Of a stretch of DNA of 64,000 nucleotides, positions 48,392-59,725 are shown in pieces. Below the pieces are notes generated by a model. The model was not told where the DNA came from. It was given only the letters and a program-made list of their open reading frames with translations, and ran no database searches. The stretch's first letter is position 1. Each line of letters starts with the position of its first letter. The position numbers and the translations under genes are program-made. Source of the DNA: Ophiura sarsii. Taxonomy: Eukaryota; Echinodermata; Ophiuroidea; Amphilepidida; Ophiuridae. Location: the NCBI GenBank assembly GCA_035610835.1, contig CM069443.1:88658690-88722689 (forward strand), in the 5' to 3' direction.

Positions 48392-48613
48392 CTATAGTTC
48401 AGTCAGTTCCAAATTGGCGAACTTGTTTACAGCAGCGAATGAATTCAGAAGAGCGTGCGCGCGCGAAACTCTCGCATGGTGCAACATTGCGCAGTACAAT
48501 CTTATGCGTGACGCTTGCGTTTGCTATAGTCGGGCGGGTTTGCATGGATTACTTTTGCGCGGATAGATAAAAAACGCATATTTCTTGCCAATTTGGAACT
48601 GATCAAACTATAG
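48392..48613. mobile_element. 222-bp MITE with TA duplication and CpG-rich interior
   Basis: TIRs CTATAGTTCAGTCAGTTCC(AAATTGGC) and inverse, flanked by TA (48390-48391, 48614-48615). The interior has GCGTGCGCGCGCGAAACTC and other CpG-rich pieces, in contrast with the AT-rich surroundings. Confidence 0.75.
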
Positions 48614-48615
48614 TA

Positions 48616-49914
48616 AGTTTATCATCAACAATAAACAGATTGTTCATTGGAGTGCATTTCAAGCCTACTCAAAGCTTATTGGGATCTTGGACGATATACA
48701 GTTAGTATGTATCTCAAATTATACCTTTCATGTCTTTGAAATTCAGTTGGTTTTATTATTATGTTTTATATGTACACAATTGCAATATTTTCCTAGCACA
48801 CCTCCAAACACAGTACATAGCGTTTGAATGATAACAGTAATAATTTGTAACAAATGGGTGTGCTGCTTGACGAGATGTTTACTATGAATGACAAAATGTA
48901 ATAGTTTTGTTGAATGATGTACCTATAGAATATTACACTCCAGTGGTTTGTATTCTATTTTAAGGTCTGTAATATGCCAAGTTTCTGTTTCACTACATAA
49001 AGCTTATTCTGCTATAATAAATATATGCGTCTTGAAGTACAGGTGGTGTTGGTAGTGTTTACACATCTAAACTATTTGATGTAAATTAATGCAAGTTTAT
49101 TTCCAAAATCCTTTAGATATCTAGCAGGTTTTGGTGTGGTGTCCTGCTTTGACTGCGTCTCCTTGTTTCGGTGGCATGTTAAAAGTTGGCGGGTACACAT
49201 ACATAATGCTTTATATGTAAGGAAATATGAATAAACTTTATGAGCATTGCATTGGTTCCAGTATAAGTGCTAGGTTTTGAAGACATTGTGTTCATACCTG
49301 TGAAAAGTAAAAGTGCTATTTGTTTAGGCTCACACAACTTTAAAACAATGGTGTAGGTCATCAAAATTCTTTGGCAAGTTTGGCGCTCTCATAAAATCTG
49401 ACTTCAAACAAAGGTGTTTACTTAGTAAACGCAATCTGGTATTAGTAAAGCTAAATTGCCAAGAACATCTATAGTAAAACAAAAATATGAAAGTTATCCT
49501 AGCTGTTTTTCTAATCTCTCCATTACTTTGTATTAACTAAGCAAACACGACTCTGCACAGGTATGTGTACACGCACCTTGTGGACTATCTCATAACGTTG
49601 TCATTATCAATACTCATTGTACTTCAAGGGGAACATAGAAAAGCTAATACATATTATAACAAACAATCTGTTTTCAAATCTTTTTTGGGTTTTTTCTTTA
49701 TATGGGATTTCTTAACGAGCTGTTCACTATTTTATAATATTATGAACAAGTCAACAACATTTTGTTTATGTTATATCCTTTGTTCCTCAATAGATGAGTT
49801 TTAGCTAGTAAGTTAATCAATTGAATACGCAGCTATGAAAATAAAAACTGTTTGTAACATGAGAAAAAGGATTGGAAGTGTCTGGTATGTTTTTATCTAG
49901 TGTCAAGAGAGTCA
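48616..49914. other. non-coding DNA, nothing recognised
   Basis: AT-rich; no exon or repeat identified. Confidence 0.4.
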
Positions 49915-50141
49915 TACAGGGTGTTCCACAACAATGTATACTGTGACTTTTAGGTGATCCTAACTTCCTAACTAAAATGTCACAATAGAATATTTTAATC
50001 ACCAAAATGAAGTCGAATTATAGTTTTTCTATATTTTGAAGAAATCCACATTTGATTCGGTTCAGTAATTTATACGGAGAAACGAGCTGTAGAAGTCACA
50101 AGTATGCAAATGAGGATTATGAGATTTATTCCGTTAATGTA
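49915..50141 (+). mobile_element. TACAGGGTGT-family element, left part
   Basis: Starts TACAGGGTGTTCCACAA and shares blocks with the copy at 58304-58535 (TTAGGTGATC.TAACTTCCTAA, TTTGAAGAAA..CAC, TTTGATT.GGTT, AATTTAT/GAAATGAGC). Interrupted by the TTAA MITE at 50146-50544; the right end is unclear. Confidence 0.55.
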
Positions 50142-50145
50142 TTAA

Positions 50146-50544
50146 AGGGACACGGAGTGGTGTTAAAGGTTTCTTTTTTAAATTAATTTACCTCAGAATT
50201 CAAGATGAACATTAAAAATCACCATTATTGATTGATGTTTCTACTCACAAAAACACAGCAAAACTTTATTAAAACATCGCTATTTATTTTTAAAATTCTT
50301 AGAACGCCCTCTATGTAAATATGGTTTGCGTTATGTATTGTGCATACTGCAGGGGGACACTGTCTGACGTAAAATCGGCCCGATCAGCATTTTTTTCATC
50401 AACGTTTGGTTGTATAAAGAGGGCTGATTTTTCTTAATCCTTATAGGTGCAAGTTCATACATGTAATATAATTGTAAAAATACACCAATCTCAGTTTTTA
50501 TCCTAATTGAGGGCGCAGCCTCCAACATATCTCTTAGTGCCCCT
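50146..50544. mobile_element. 399-bp TTAA-flanked MITE
   Basis: Ends AGGGACACGGAG and (inverse) AGGGGCACTAAGAG, flanked by TTAA at 50142-50145 and 50545-50548. The TIR is short and imperfect, but the TTAA context and first bases match the other TTAA elements of the window. Confidence 0.55.
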
Positions 50545-50548
50545 TTAA

Positions 50549-51019
50549 TGCCAGATGCTATTAAGTACTGTGTTGGATGTGTGGTATTCAATGAGATCAT
50601 ACTTGGGACTTCTACATCATACCGCTACGTCCAAATTTGCTCATATAGAGTGATTCTGACAGCACAGATAAGAAAATCAACTTCTCTCAAATATAACATC
50701 ATTTAACTTGTTTTTCTTTTTCTATTTTTTTGTCTTTTAAACTAAATAATATGTCGGTTGTAAACAAAGTTCAACATAATATTGCACATAACAGTTATCA
50801 AAGTTATTTTCATAGCATTTTAAACTCGATATCAGTAAAGGTTGAAGTTTACTATCGCCAATTTGCACCGATAGGTTCAATCTTGATCACAATTGAAAGT
50901 ATAACGATGGTTAGTCTGAACATTGTCAGTTAAGTGTCAACCCTATTTATTTTGATGATCAACTTTTGCTTCTAAGTTTGAGAATATTTAATAAAAGTAT
51001 ACATTTGGCCAATTCCACC
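50549..51019. other. non-coding DNA
   Basis: Nothing recognised. Confidence 0.4.
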
Positions 51020-51529
51020 GTTACGGACGTTACAGATACATGCAACTTGCAACTTTTAATTGAATAGCACATCTGTTTGCTGATAAGATAACACTTTATT
51101 TCTAAGTATGCTAGTAGTAAACACTCTAATGTTCAATATAATGAAGCAATTTTGTTTTAGCTTTCTTGGTTAATTAGCAACAAAAATTAGAAACGAGCGT
51201 TACGGACGTTACCTTGAAATGAAGCGCCTTTTTGACTATGGTACATATCCTTATTCTCTGTTCAGTTCCCTGTTTTATTTTTTTCTGTCAACTATATTGA
51301 GCAAGCCCTGACTCCATTCTATGTTAACATGAAAAGCAAGTTTGAAATTAAAACTCCCGTATCGTCTAACGCTGTTGATTTAGTGTTACGGACGTTACAT
51401 TTTGAAGCGTTACGGACGTTACAGGTATTAAAATCAATAATAAAACAAGATTTATAATATCAAAATGGGACATTTTGTCCCTAATTTGTCATAAAATCCA
51501 TGTGTTTTTCTTGTGTTACTTTGATGTTA

Positions 51530-52706
51530 TGGACCATTCATTATTTATGGTGGAGGGGGGAGGGTAAACTATAGGGGGGTCATGTAACTTTCATATGTTA
51601 AAATAGGGGGGGGGTAATGTAACTTTTTATTCTTGAACAGGGGGGGGGGGTGGGCTTCGCGCATATTTTCTTAAAACATCAGACGACTTCTGGACAGCAA
51701 ATCGACGATATGGTGGAAAAAACATCTATATAATCATCAACGGTCGAGACATTAGAGCCACAGGGTGTATAATGTTACAAAGAATCGGAAAGTATGCATC
51801 ACAAAATCCTCAATTTAAAAAGACTTGACAGTAATACAATTGCGTAAATGCCTATGATTTTTTTGATTAATTGTGATTAATGGGACATCACCTACATGCA
51901 CCCTGAATATAAACTGTGAATATCATCTAGGTAAATGTTGAGAGATCTTTCAAATTTGTGCTTTTTACTGGAAACATTGGAGAGGTAGTCAACTCCATGG
52001 GCATATTTTGGAAAATCGAGCAGGTCAACCTACCTATTTTTTTCTCACTTTTTGGTGGGGAAATGTGATAATCTTTAAGAAAAAATTACTCTATAGGGTC
52101 CAATTTCGTAATTTAGTGGTCTAAAACAGAGTTTTATATCGGTGTTTTTGTACATATCCATATGGAGCTCTATTTAGAGTGGTGTGACCCCTTCATGATT
52201 CAAAAATGTGATTTGTTGCATGCTTTTCACCTCATTTCTACCTCATTTTTCTTTCTCACAAAAGTAGAACGTTTCACTGGATTATACGTTTCTGCTCAGA
52301 ATGTTCTAACTTGTTCGGGTTATAAAAAGACTCACAAAACCATCCAAAATGTATAAATATGAGAAAAAAAATTCCAACTCGCTACGCTCGCCATTACTAA
52401 TTTCACACAATAAAAAGAAGGGGCATCATAAAATTATTGGCTGTTCAAATAGGGCACAAACAAAATTTGACAACGTAGGTTATGCATGAACAAAATTCCA
52501 AAGTTAAAGACAGCCCCTTAAGTATGTGACAAGTTTATTTTTTTCGGGGAGGGGGGAGGTTGTGTAAAAAGCTACTGGTTAGCAGGGGGGTCATGTAATT
52601 TTCAGTTTCAGCTGTAGGGGGGTTAGGTAATTTTAACATACGAGTCTCGAGTTTGTGTCCCATCCCCCCCCCCGCCCCCTCCCCACCATAAATAATGAAC
52701 GGTCCC
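51530..52706. mobile_element. 1.18-kb PIF/Harbinger-like non-autonomous element
   Basis: TIRs TGGACCATTCATTATTTATGG... / inverse of CCATAAATAATGAACGGTCCC, with TTA on both sides (51527-51529, 52707-52709). A 3-bp TTA/TAA duplication and G-rich ends fit PIF/Harbinger. Both subterminal parts are G-rich with GGGGGGTCATGTAA.TTT repeats. No transposase or Myb-like ORF seen. Confidence 0.65.
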
Positions 52707-53220
52707 TTAGTTGGTTAAAGTTGTAAAATAATGGAAGGGGTAGTCTGAAAACATCTATTTATGTTTTATGGCATATTTACTACAGAGTATGCTAATTTTT
52801 TTCATTCACACAAAGCTTGTTTGTGTTTTAGGTATCTATATTAAAGGTTATTAACACTACCCACTCTAACACTATCAAGTATATCTCTACCAATGAAAAT
52901 GGAAAAAATGTAATTTTTCTTATGAAAAACACTTGTTTTTCGTAACTTTAGAGGGCAAAAGTTTTCATACAAAAAAGATGTAACTGTCACAGAACTGTTT
53001 AACATATTTTAAACAATGCTTATCAGAAACTACTCTGGAAGTTTCAAGTTCATAGCATAATATGTGGCAAGACAACACAGTATCAAAGAATTACATAGTG
53101 TTACACTCCTGACTTGTCAACTTTGCAAATGTCAACAGTACTTTTTCCTCAATTGGGCTACACTGACTATGTAGCAGTCCCAGTAGCAGTGCACAAGTCT
53201 AAACCATTGTTGAAGAAAAT

Positions 53221-53247
53221 GTGGTCTAATTTGTCAAATTAGACCAC
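53221..53247. repeat. 13-bp perfect palindrome
   Basis: GTGGTCTAATTTG, one T, and the exact inverse. A very tight hairpin sequence. Confidence 0.9.
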
Positions 53248-53385
53248 TTTTTTGACAAATTAATATTTTCAGTGTTACAGCTCACAAAGGTGTGTCATTT
53301 AGAAGCTCTTCAAAGCCTGGAGTAAAAGCTGTAACGTCCGTAACGATTTATGTAATGTCCGTAAACGCTCGTTAAGGTATTTCTA

Positions 53386-54433
53386 CGAGGGTCATTCAAT
53401 AAGTTCTACCTCCTACCTCATAACTTTATTATTACATGAGCCAGTCTTATCAAATATCACACGATTGTAGCTTGGAACCTCAGCTACAAATCCAATGTAA
53501 ATTGATCTGAGTACTGGTTGTACTTTTCCAGACATGCAGTGAGAACCAAACCTCGATTTAGTGTGACGGAAACGGATGAAAAACAGCAAAATATCGCCGA
53601 GGTGCTTTTCAATTGGCCTATTGTAAGAGGCAAAACATACCTATCGGTCAATTATAACCGTTCTAAATGTCAGATATCTCTTTAACAGACTGTAAACAAT
53701 AAAGTAGACTGATTGGTTTTGAAAAAATATGCCCTCTGATTAGCCAGATCCAGGTCAGGACAACCATTCAGTTTACCCCTCTCCTAGAGAACCCTGTAAA
53801 AGTCATATTTGACTTTCATGATAACTAAGCGATCTTCAATATATCGAACTAAATAGAGGGATTTAAAGTCTGTCAAAGCGATAATTTTCTATCATTGACT
53901 ATTCTGAAGGTTGCACATAAGTAAAACTCATAAAGTGACTATTATGGTAAAGATTTCACCTACGAGGCATCATTGTGGCTTAAATTGTAACAACGAAAAT
54001 TAGACTGATTAGCAGTATTCCGGTATGCCAAAGGCATAGCAATACATTTGAGTTGATAGTACACTATTTGCAAGCCTACAAGAGTTAATATTGTTTACAA
54101 TCTTATCTATACCTGATAATACTGTAATATATTCAGATATCATTCATTCATTTCCATTTTCAGTATTTAAATCATGTTCTTATTTCTTACCATACAATAC
54201 GAAAAAACACCCGAAAAACACGTTATATTTTTAAGGTAATTTTCTGTGTCCGTTGTCCAAAATCTCTCTCTGGCTTTGACCGCGTCATAACATAAGTAAA
54301 GCAGATATCAATTATCATTTACTACAAATTTGTAGCTATGATTCGGAGCTATAATCATGACAAATGTCATGAGGTTGACATTAATATTAGCGATGTAATG
54401 AGGGAGGAGGTAGAACTTATTGAATGACCCTCG
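53386..54433. mobile_element. 1.05-kb mariner-like element, degenerate
   Basis: TIRs CGAGGGTCATTCAATAAGTT / inverse (over 30 bases with few mismatches, including GTTCTACCTCCT) are the hallmark of mariner elements. TA flanks at 53384-53385 and 54434-54435. No open transposase frame remains; the length is about 250 bases short of a full mariner. A lone matching end sits at 24713-24738. Confidence 0.85.
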
Positions 54434-54435
54434 TA

Positions 54436-55978
54436 ATTATAGATTTTTATTTATTTTTGCTCAATGATTGAACCCATCACAAACTAACAGTGAATGTGTG
54501 ATGTTATTAAAATCAGCCAATTAGTTTTCTCCCAGAGGAAAAAAAAAGATAAAAAATGTTAAGGACGTTACGCGATCCAATGGGAAAAATGAACGTAAAA
54601 ATGATAACTCGCATTGCGCCTTTCGCAAGTGATATCACTTTTTTGCTTTTTACTTTCATTGGAAGCTTTATTTAGCATGTTTAGAATAACTAAATCACAA
54701 ATAGCATTTAAAAAGCAATAGGCCTACTTTATATTACAAAAATGATACACTTTCTTAACTAGCTTTTTTCAAGCCAAATTAAAAAAGCATTATCCTTTTT
54801 GCGCACCTATTTTCAAACGATGATGTAATGACCAAAACGAACAAATTGAGGTGAGATCTTATCAGACTTGATAAATAGAGATATACCCCTTACCAACAAC
54901 AGAGGAGAAAAACTTGTAAAACCAATTTGAAATTTTGGCTGTTTTTTCACATTTTGGCATGGAATTAGCCATAGAAAGGAAATTTGATAAGGAATCCGAT
55001 GGTGATATCAATGTGATACCAAATAAAAATTTTGAGAAATGAACCAAAAAGCAGGGGTTTTTTTACCCCAAATTTTTCAGACAGCATAACTATAAAATAA
55101 AAAATGGTAATTTGTTCTAATATACATTTTTGTAAACAAGACAATTTTGTCTAGGAAGCAAATTTTTCTTTTTCCAAAATAAGGCTTAGTTTTGGAAATA
55201 TTGCTAAAAACATCGGAAAAGTGTAAAAGTCGTGGTTTTTTGCATACATTTCGCTAGAAATGGATGCTTATTTCGAGTTTAAAATCCATAATCGAAAAAA
55301 TAAAAAAATATCTCCTAGCGCTGAAAGTCCTCTACACTATGGTAGTAAAAGCTTACCTGATAGTTTGATATATTTTTAGTTATGTTGTCTGAAATTCGTA
55401 AAATTCCTTCAAATTGGAACTTCTAGAAAACATCGATTTAGTAAAAATATTGACATTTTCCACCATTTAAAACTAAATATTCTCAGAATACACGGGCGTG
55501 TGACCTAAAAGGCAAGTATGCTATTATGAACAATCAAAATAAACTATCAGATTCAATTTATATTGTCACAATGTGAAGAAATTGGAAGAAAACTGAAATT
55601 TAAATGATCGTAAGATTGGCCTTTGTTTACATTTTTAGGCATTGTTTTGCGCTCTTTTGTTTTCGCGTCTTCGTCGCGGATATTAAGCGGCGCGTCTAGT
55701 ATTACGCACGGGAAGATTCAGCGCGCGACGCAATGATCGAACAGCTGTCGCAGCATTTGAAAAGCGCGAAACTCCGCTTAATTTCCCGCCAAATAACCAT
55801 GCGCTTTTTCCTGACTCAAACTTACCAACACAACAATTTTAAATCACCCAAAAGAACGGGAAATAATCGCTTCCGATTAGTAACTTATGATGGTAATGAT
55901 AGAATACATATAAAAATATAAAATAATAGAGTAATATGAAATTCAATTGTTGAAACATGTGCCGGGTTGACACTGCCC
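54436..55978. other. AT-rich DNA with one CpG-rich patch
   Basis: The patch at about 55645-55795 holds GCGTCTTCGTCGCGGATATT, GCGGCGCGTC and CAGCGCGCGACGCAATG. It could be the promoter of an unseen gene or part of an old element. Elsewhere nothing recognised. Confidence 0.4.
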
Positions 55979-55982
55979 TTAA

Positions 55983-56689
55983 GGGGGGACTTAAGGAAGT
56001 TTTTTGTTGAATTTTGTTAGTGCTGTAATTATTGAACCATAACTCAAATGTATATAAAAGTATACCTTTTTGGAAAGGAAATAGATCAGAGAATCCAAAT
56101 TTGGCATCAATTTTGACCAAAAAAGTAGATTTTTTGAGAAAATCACAAAATTCACTTTTTTGACCCAATTTTTTTGAACAAAGCTAACAAACATAATTTT
56201 GAGTTAAAAATGGCCAAATCACTAGATGATGATGTTAAGACACTACTGAAGGGACGATTTTTTTAATTTTAAATCTAATCCAATATTTTTTGAAATTTTG
56301 ACAAAAAAGTGTAAAAAAAAATAAAAAATCCATTTTTCACGTTTTTTGGCACTTTTTGGTCAAAATTTTCAAAAATATTAGATTAGGTTTAAAAAAAAAA
56401 AAATCGTCCCTCCATTAGTGTCTTAACATCATTATAAAGTGATTTGGCCATTTTTTACTCAAACTTATTTTTTGTTAGCTTTGTTCAAAAAAAATTGGGT
56501 CAAAAAAGTGAATTTTGTGATTTTCTCAAAAAATCTACTTTTTTGGTCAAAATTGACGCCAAATTTGGATTCTCTGATCCATTTCCTTTCCAAAAATGTA
56601 TACTTTTATATACATTTGATTAATAGTTCAATAATTACAGTACTCACAAAATTCAAAAAATCAAATCAAAAACTTCCTTAAGTCCCCCC
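55983..56689. mobile_element. 707-bp TTAA-flanked giant palindrome
   Basis: Arms of about 345 bases mirror each other from GGGGGGACTTAAGGAAG (55983) to its inverse (56689). TTAA lies at 55979-55982 and 56690-56693. Mirror-image open frames on the two strands (KVNFVIFSKNLLFWSK in both) are a consequence of the palindrome, not genes. Confidence 0.9.
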
Positions 56690-56693
56690 TTAA

Positions 56694-57066
56694 AGGCATA
56701 TTATGTGATCTTTTCCAGAGAGCGCCCTCTATTCATGATTTTTTTTAGAAAATAGATTTTCTTGCAGATTTACATTTCCGATCATAAATCATACATACAT
56801 TCCAAGTTACAGAGCGATACGATTCCTAATTACCTCAAAATCATGGTTTTAGAGTGAATTTAGAGTGAAAAGTATAAACTGTCGGGATTCCGACAGTTTA
56901 TTTTCACTCTAAAACCATGATTTTGAAGTAATTAAAAATCGTATCGCCCTGTAACTTGGAATGTATGCATGATTTATGATCAGAAATGTAAATCTGCAAG
57001 AAAATCTGCTTTCAATTTTTTTTTCGATATTGAGGGCGTTCCCTGGAAAGATCACATAATATACCT
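56694..57066. mobile_element. 373-bp TTAA-flanked palindrome, abutting the previous one
   Basis: Ends AGGCATATTATGTGATCTTT and (inverse) AGGTATATTATGTGATCTTT. The arms run to a centre CTGTCGGGATTCCGACAG. TTAA at 56690-56693 (shared with the previous element) and 57067-57070. Confidence 0.9.
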
Positions 57067-57070
57067 TTAA

Positions 57071-57520
57071 CCAAGTTCAAGATATCGTTTGGATGGAAGA
57101 CTAGTGTTCCCTGACTTCTGTTACCTAATTGCTCATTTCTCCGTATTATTTACGCATACAAATTATCAATGGTTCATCTTCACACTTGATGAAAATAAAG
57201 GCTGAAATCATGTTTACTATCGATTGCACATAAAGATCAGATTATTATCGCAATTGAAAACAATATTTAGGTTAATTGAAATAAAATAGTAATGGTAATC
57301 GCTCTTATATAAAGAGTAGTTTTGTTTTCTGGTGCTAGATGTAACGTCATAACTGGAATGTGGTGCGCAGATGTAACGTCTAAAACAACCGGCCGCCAAA
57401 GTAATGGGCGGGAGCAAACAACAGACAAACCGCTGACAGTGACAAATACTGATTTAAAATTTATATCCAAATTAAATATATATGTACGGATATACACTAG
57501 CAACCAAAAGTCTTACAGTG
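57071..57520. other. non-coding DNA
   Basis: Nothing recognised. The last bases include the left 8-bp duplication of the next element. Confidence 0.4.
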
Positions 57521-57528
57521 CAACAGAG

Positions 57529-58239
57529 CAGGGGCGTAGCAAGGTACCAAATATATAGTGGGGCGGCTATTACTGGTAATTGAGCTTTGTGTACTATCTG
57601 AGGAGGGATGTGCCCCCCTCCGAAGTAGAAAAAATTTCAATTTTAGAACTCATTTGGTGCGATCTGGTGTATACTTTTGACCAATATTTTATCGAAAAGC
57701 CACCTCTTCATTTCCAATAAATATTTTGTTTTTTATCAATGCACGAAAGAAGTTGAGCAGAACTGATATATTCTTGATTTAAGTATACATGGTTTAAAAG
57801 CTCGAACAGGGGGAAGTCTGAGGGGGGATGTGCCCCCTTCAGAAGTAGAAAAAATTTCAATTTTAGAACTCATTTGGTGCGATTTTGTGTATACTTTTGA
57901 CCAATATTTTATCGAAAAGCCACCTCTTCATTTCAAATAAATATTTTGTTTTTTACCAATGCACGAAAGAAGTTGAGCATATTCTTGATTTAAGTATACA
58001 TGGTTTAAAAGCCCGAACAGGGGGGAGTCTGAGGGGGGATGTGCCCCCTTCAGAATTGGATTTGTTTTCAATTTTCAAACCCATTTGGTGTGTACTTTTG
58101 ACCAATATTTTATTGAAAAGCAATCCCTTTCCCCCGTTTCTTCTCTTTTTTCCCCTTTTTCTTTTTTCCCCTTTTTCTTTCTTTGCAAAAAAGTGGGGCG
58201 GCTATAGCCGCCCCTGCCGCCCCGGTTGCGACGCGCCTG
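57529..58239. mobile_element. 711-bp hAT-like element with internal ~200-bp repeats
   Basis: Starts CAGGGGCGTAGC, ends GCGACGCGCCTG, and is flanked by CAACAGAG on both sides (57521-57528, 58240-58247). An 8-bp duplication plus CAGGGGCG-type ends are hAT features. Inside, a unit (GAGGGGGGATGTGCCCCC...GAAAGAAGTTGAGCA...GTATACATGGTTTAAAAGC) occurs about three times (from 57601, 57821, 58031). A related piece is at 59332-59690. Confidence 0.85.
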
Positions 58240-58303
58240 CAACAGAGCATAAATGCCCATAAGTGCATTTTATTTAAATTACGCTTTAATTCAAAAAGTA
58301 ACA

Positions 58304-58535
58304 TACAGGGTGTCCCAATAAAAATTGTGACCCTCCATTAGGTGATCATAACTTCCTAAACTTAAGTTAGTATAGAACAACTGAAACAACAAAATAGAGG
58401 CAAATTAGTTGGCTATAATTTGAAGAAACACACGTTTGATTTGGTTAAGTAATTATGAAGAAATGAGCGATTACGTAACAAAAGTAGTCAAAGAACACCG
58501 TTCCATCCAAGTTTGTAAATTCGTGAAGAACACAG
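58304..58535 (+). mobile_element. TACAGGGTGTCCC-family element, partial
   Basis: Begins TACAGGGTGTCCCAATAAAA and matches the copy at 49915. ACACAGGGTGAGTC near 58531 may be the end of another copy. Confidence 0.5.
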
Positions 58536-59331
58536 GGTGAGTCAAAAAAGAAAGTGTACTCAACTTTGGGATTTTATATCTTAAAATCTGTACACAGATT
58601 TTTCATTTCATGTTTGTGTAATAATGACATTGTTTTGTCATTATTTCGCATTTAATGTTTGAAAAAATAACTGAGAATGATTGATTTTGTTTATTATAGT
58701 TAGCTATTGTGAACCATACATGAATCCACTTGTTCATTTATATCAAGCATTATTAAGTTAAATATTCAATATACGGTTTTAAAATGCAGTAACTTTACCA
58801 ATATAATGTACATTTATCATTCATTCATATTTATTCAGTTCTCAAATTACATAATTGCACAATATCAAAAATCACTATATATAAAAGCACACATATTAAA
58901 AGACATCAAAGTAAGATGCTTGCTAGAATACGGCAGGATTGGGAACATGTATAAAATACCAGGAGAGTACCAAGGATAGCCCAAAAATTAAAAGCCTCCA
59001 TATAGGAAGCTTATTTCCATTGGGGTCCTTTTATAGGAAAAGAGAGACATGAGGGCGAAAGACAGGAACGAGACGAGTATAAGGTTTAAACAAATAAATA
59101 AATATATATAATAAACACACGACCAAAGAAAATTGCACAAACGAATCCTTTCTTTTTTTTCTTTTTTTTAAAAACCAGTACCCAAAGCTATGAAGCAACA
59201 AATGGATCCTGCTCAGCCACAAGGGCCTGATCAGCCAGGTATTTTTAATGGCCTTTTTGAATTTGAAATAATTATTGATTTCCTTGATGGAATTAGGCAG
59301 GGAGTTTTATAGGTACATGTACGTTCAGACG
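58536..59331. other. non-coding DNA
   Basis: Nothing recognised; AT-rich with a T/A-rich tract near 59150-59170. Confidence 0.4.
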
Positions 59332-59690
59332 CAGGGGCGTAGCAAGGTACCTAAAAGTGGGGCGGCCATTTATGTTGAAAACTAATGGTAATTGAGCTGG
59401 TATCATCTAAGCGGTGAGCAGCAAGGACAGGGGTGTATGAGGGGGATGTGACCCCCTCAGAAGTAGAAACATTTTCAATTTTCGAACTCATTTGGTGTGA
59501 TCTGGTGTATAGGCCTACTTATGTATGACCAACATTTTATCTAAAAGCCACCTCTCCATTTCCAATAAATACATGTATATTTTGTTTTATCAATCAATGC
59601 ACGAAAGAAGTTGAGCATAAATGATATATTTTTGATTTAAGTATACGTGGTTTAAAAGCTCGAACATGGGGTGGGGAGTCTGAGGGGAGT
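59332..59690 (+). mobile_element. truncated copy of the hAT-like element
   Basis: CAGGGGCGTAGCAAGGTACC, GTGGGGCGG, GACCCCCTCAGAAGTAGAAA and AAAGAAGTTGAGCAT appear in the same order as in 57529-58239. The right end is absent. Confidence 0.75.
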
Positions 59691-59725
59691 TGTTTATAGA
59701 TAGTCTAACTTCTTTAACAGGAGCA

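Larger units (their letters stand above)
51020..53344. repeat. dispersed 14-bp motif GTTACGGACGTTAC
   Basis: Exact copies at 51020-51033, 51199-51212, 51385-51398 and 51409-51422, and an exact inverse at 53331-53344. Imperfect copies lie at about 53353 and 54560. The motif does not occur elsewhere that I noticed. The pattern suggests subterminal binding sites of one DNA element, later split by the insertions at 51530-52706 and 53386-54433. Confidence 0.6.

Noticed and set aside
55991..56681. Pair of similar open frames on opposite strands (55991-56194 minus, 56439-56681 plus)
   Set aside because: They are mirror translations of the two arms of one palindrome, low in complexity.
57885..58304. 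Several overlapping frames on both strands
   Set aside because: They translate the internal repeats and pyrimidine tract of the hAT-like element.
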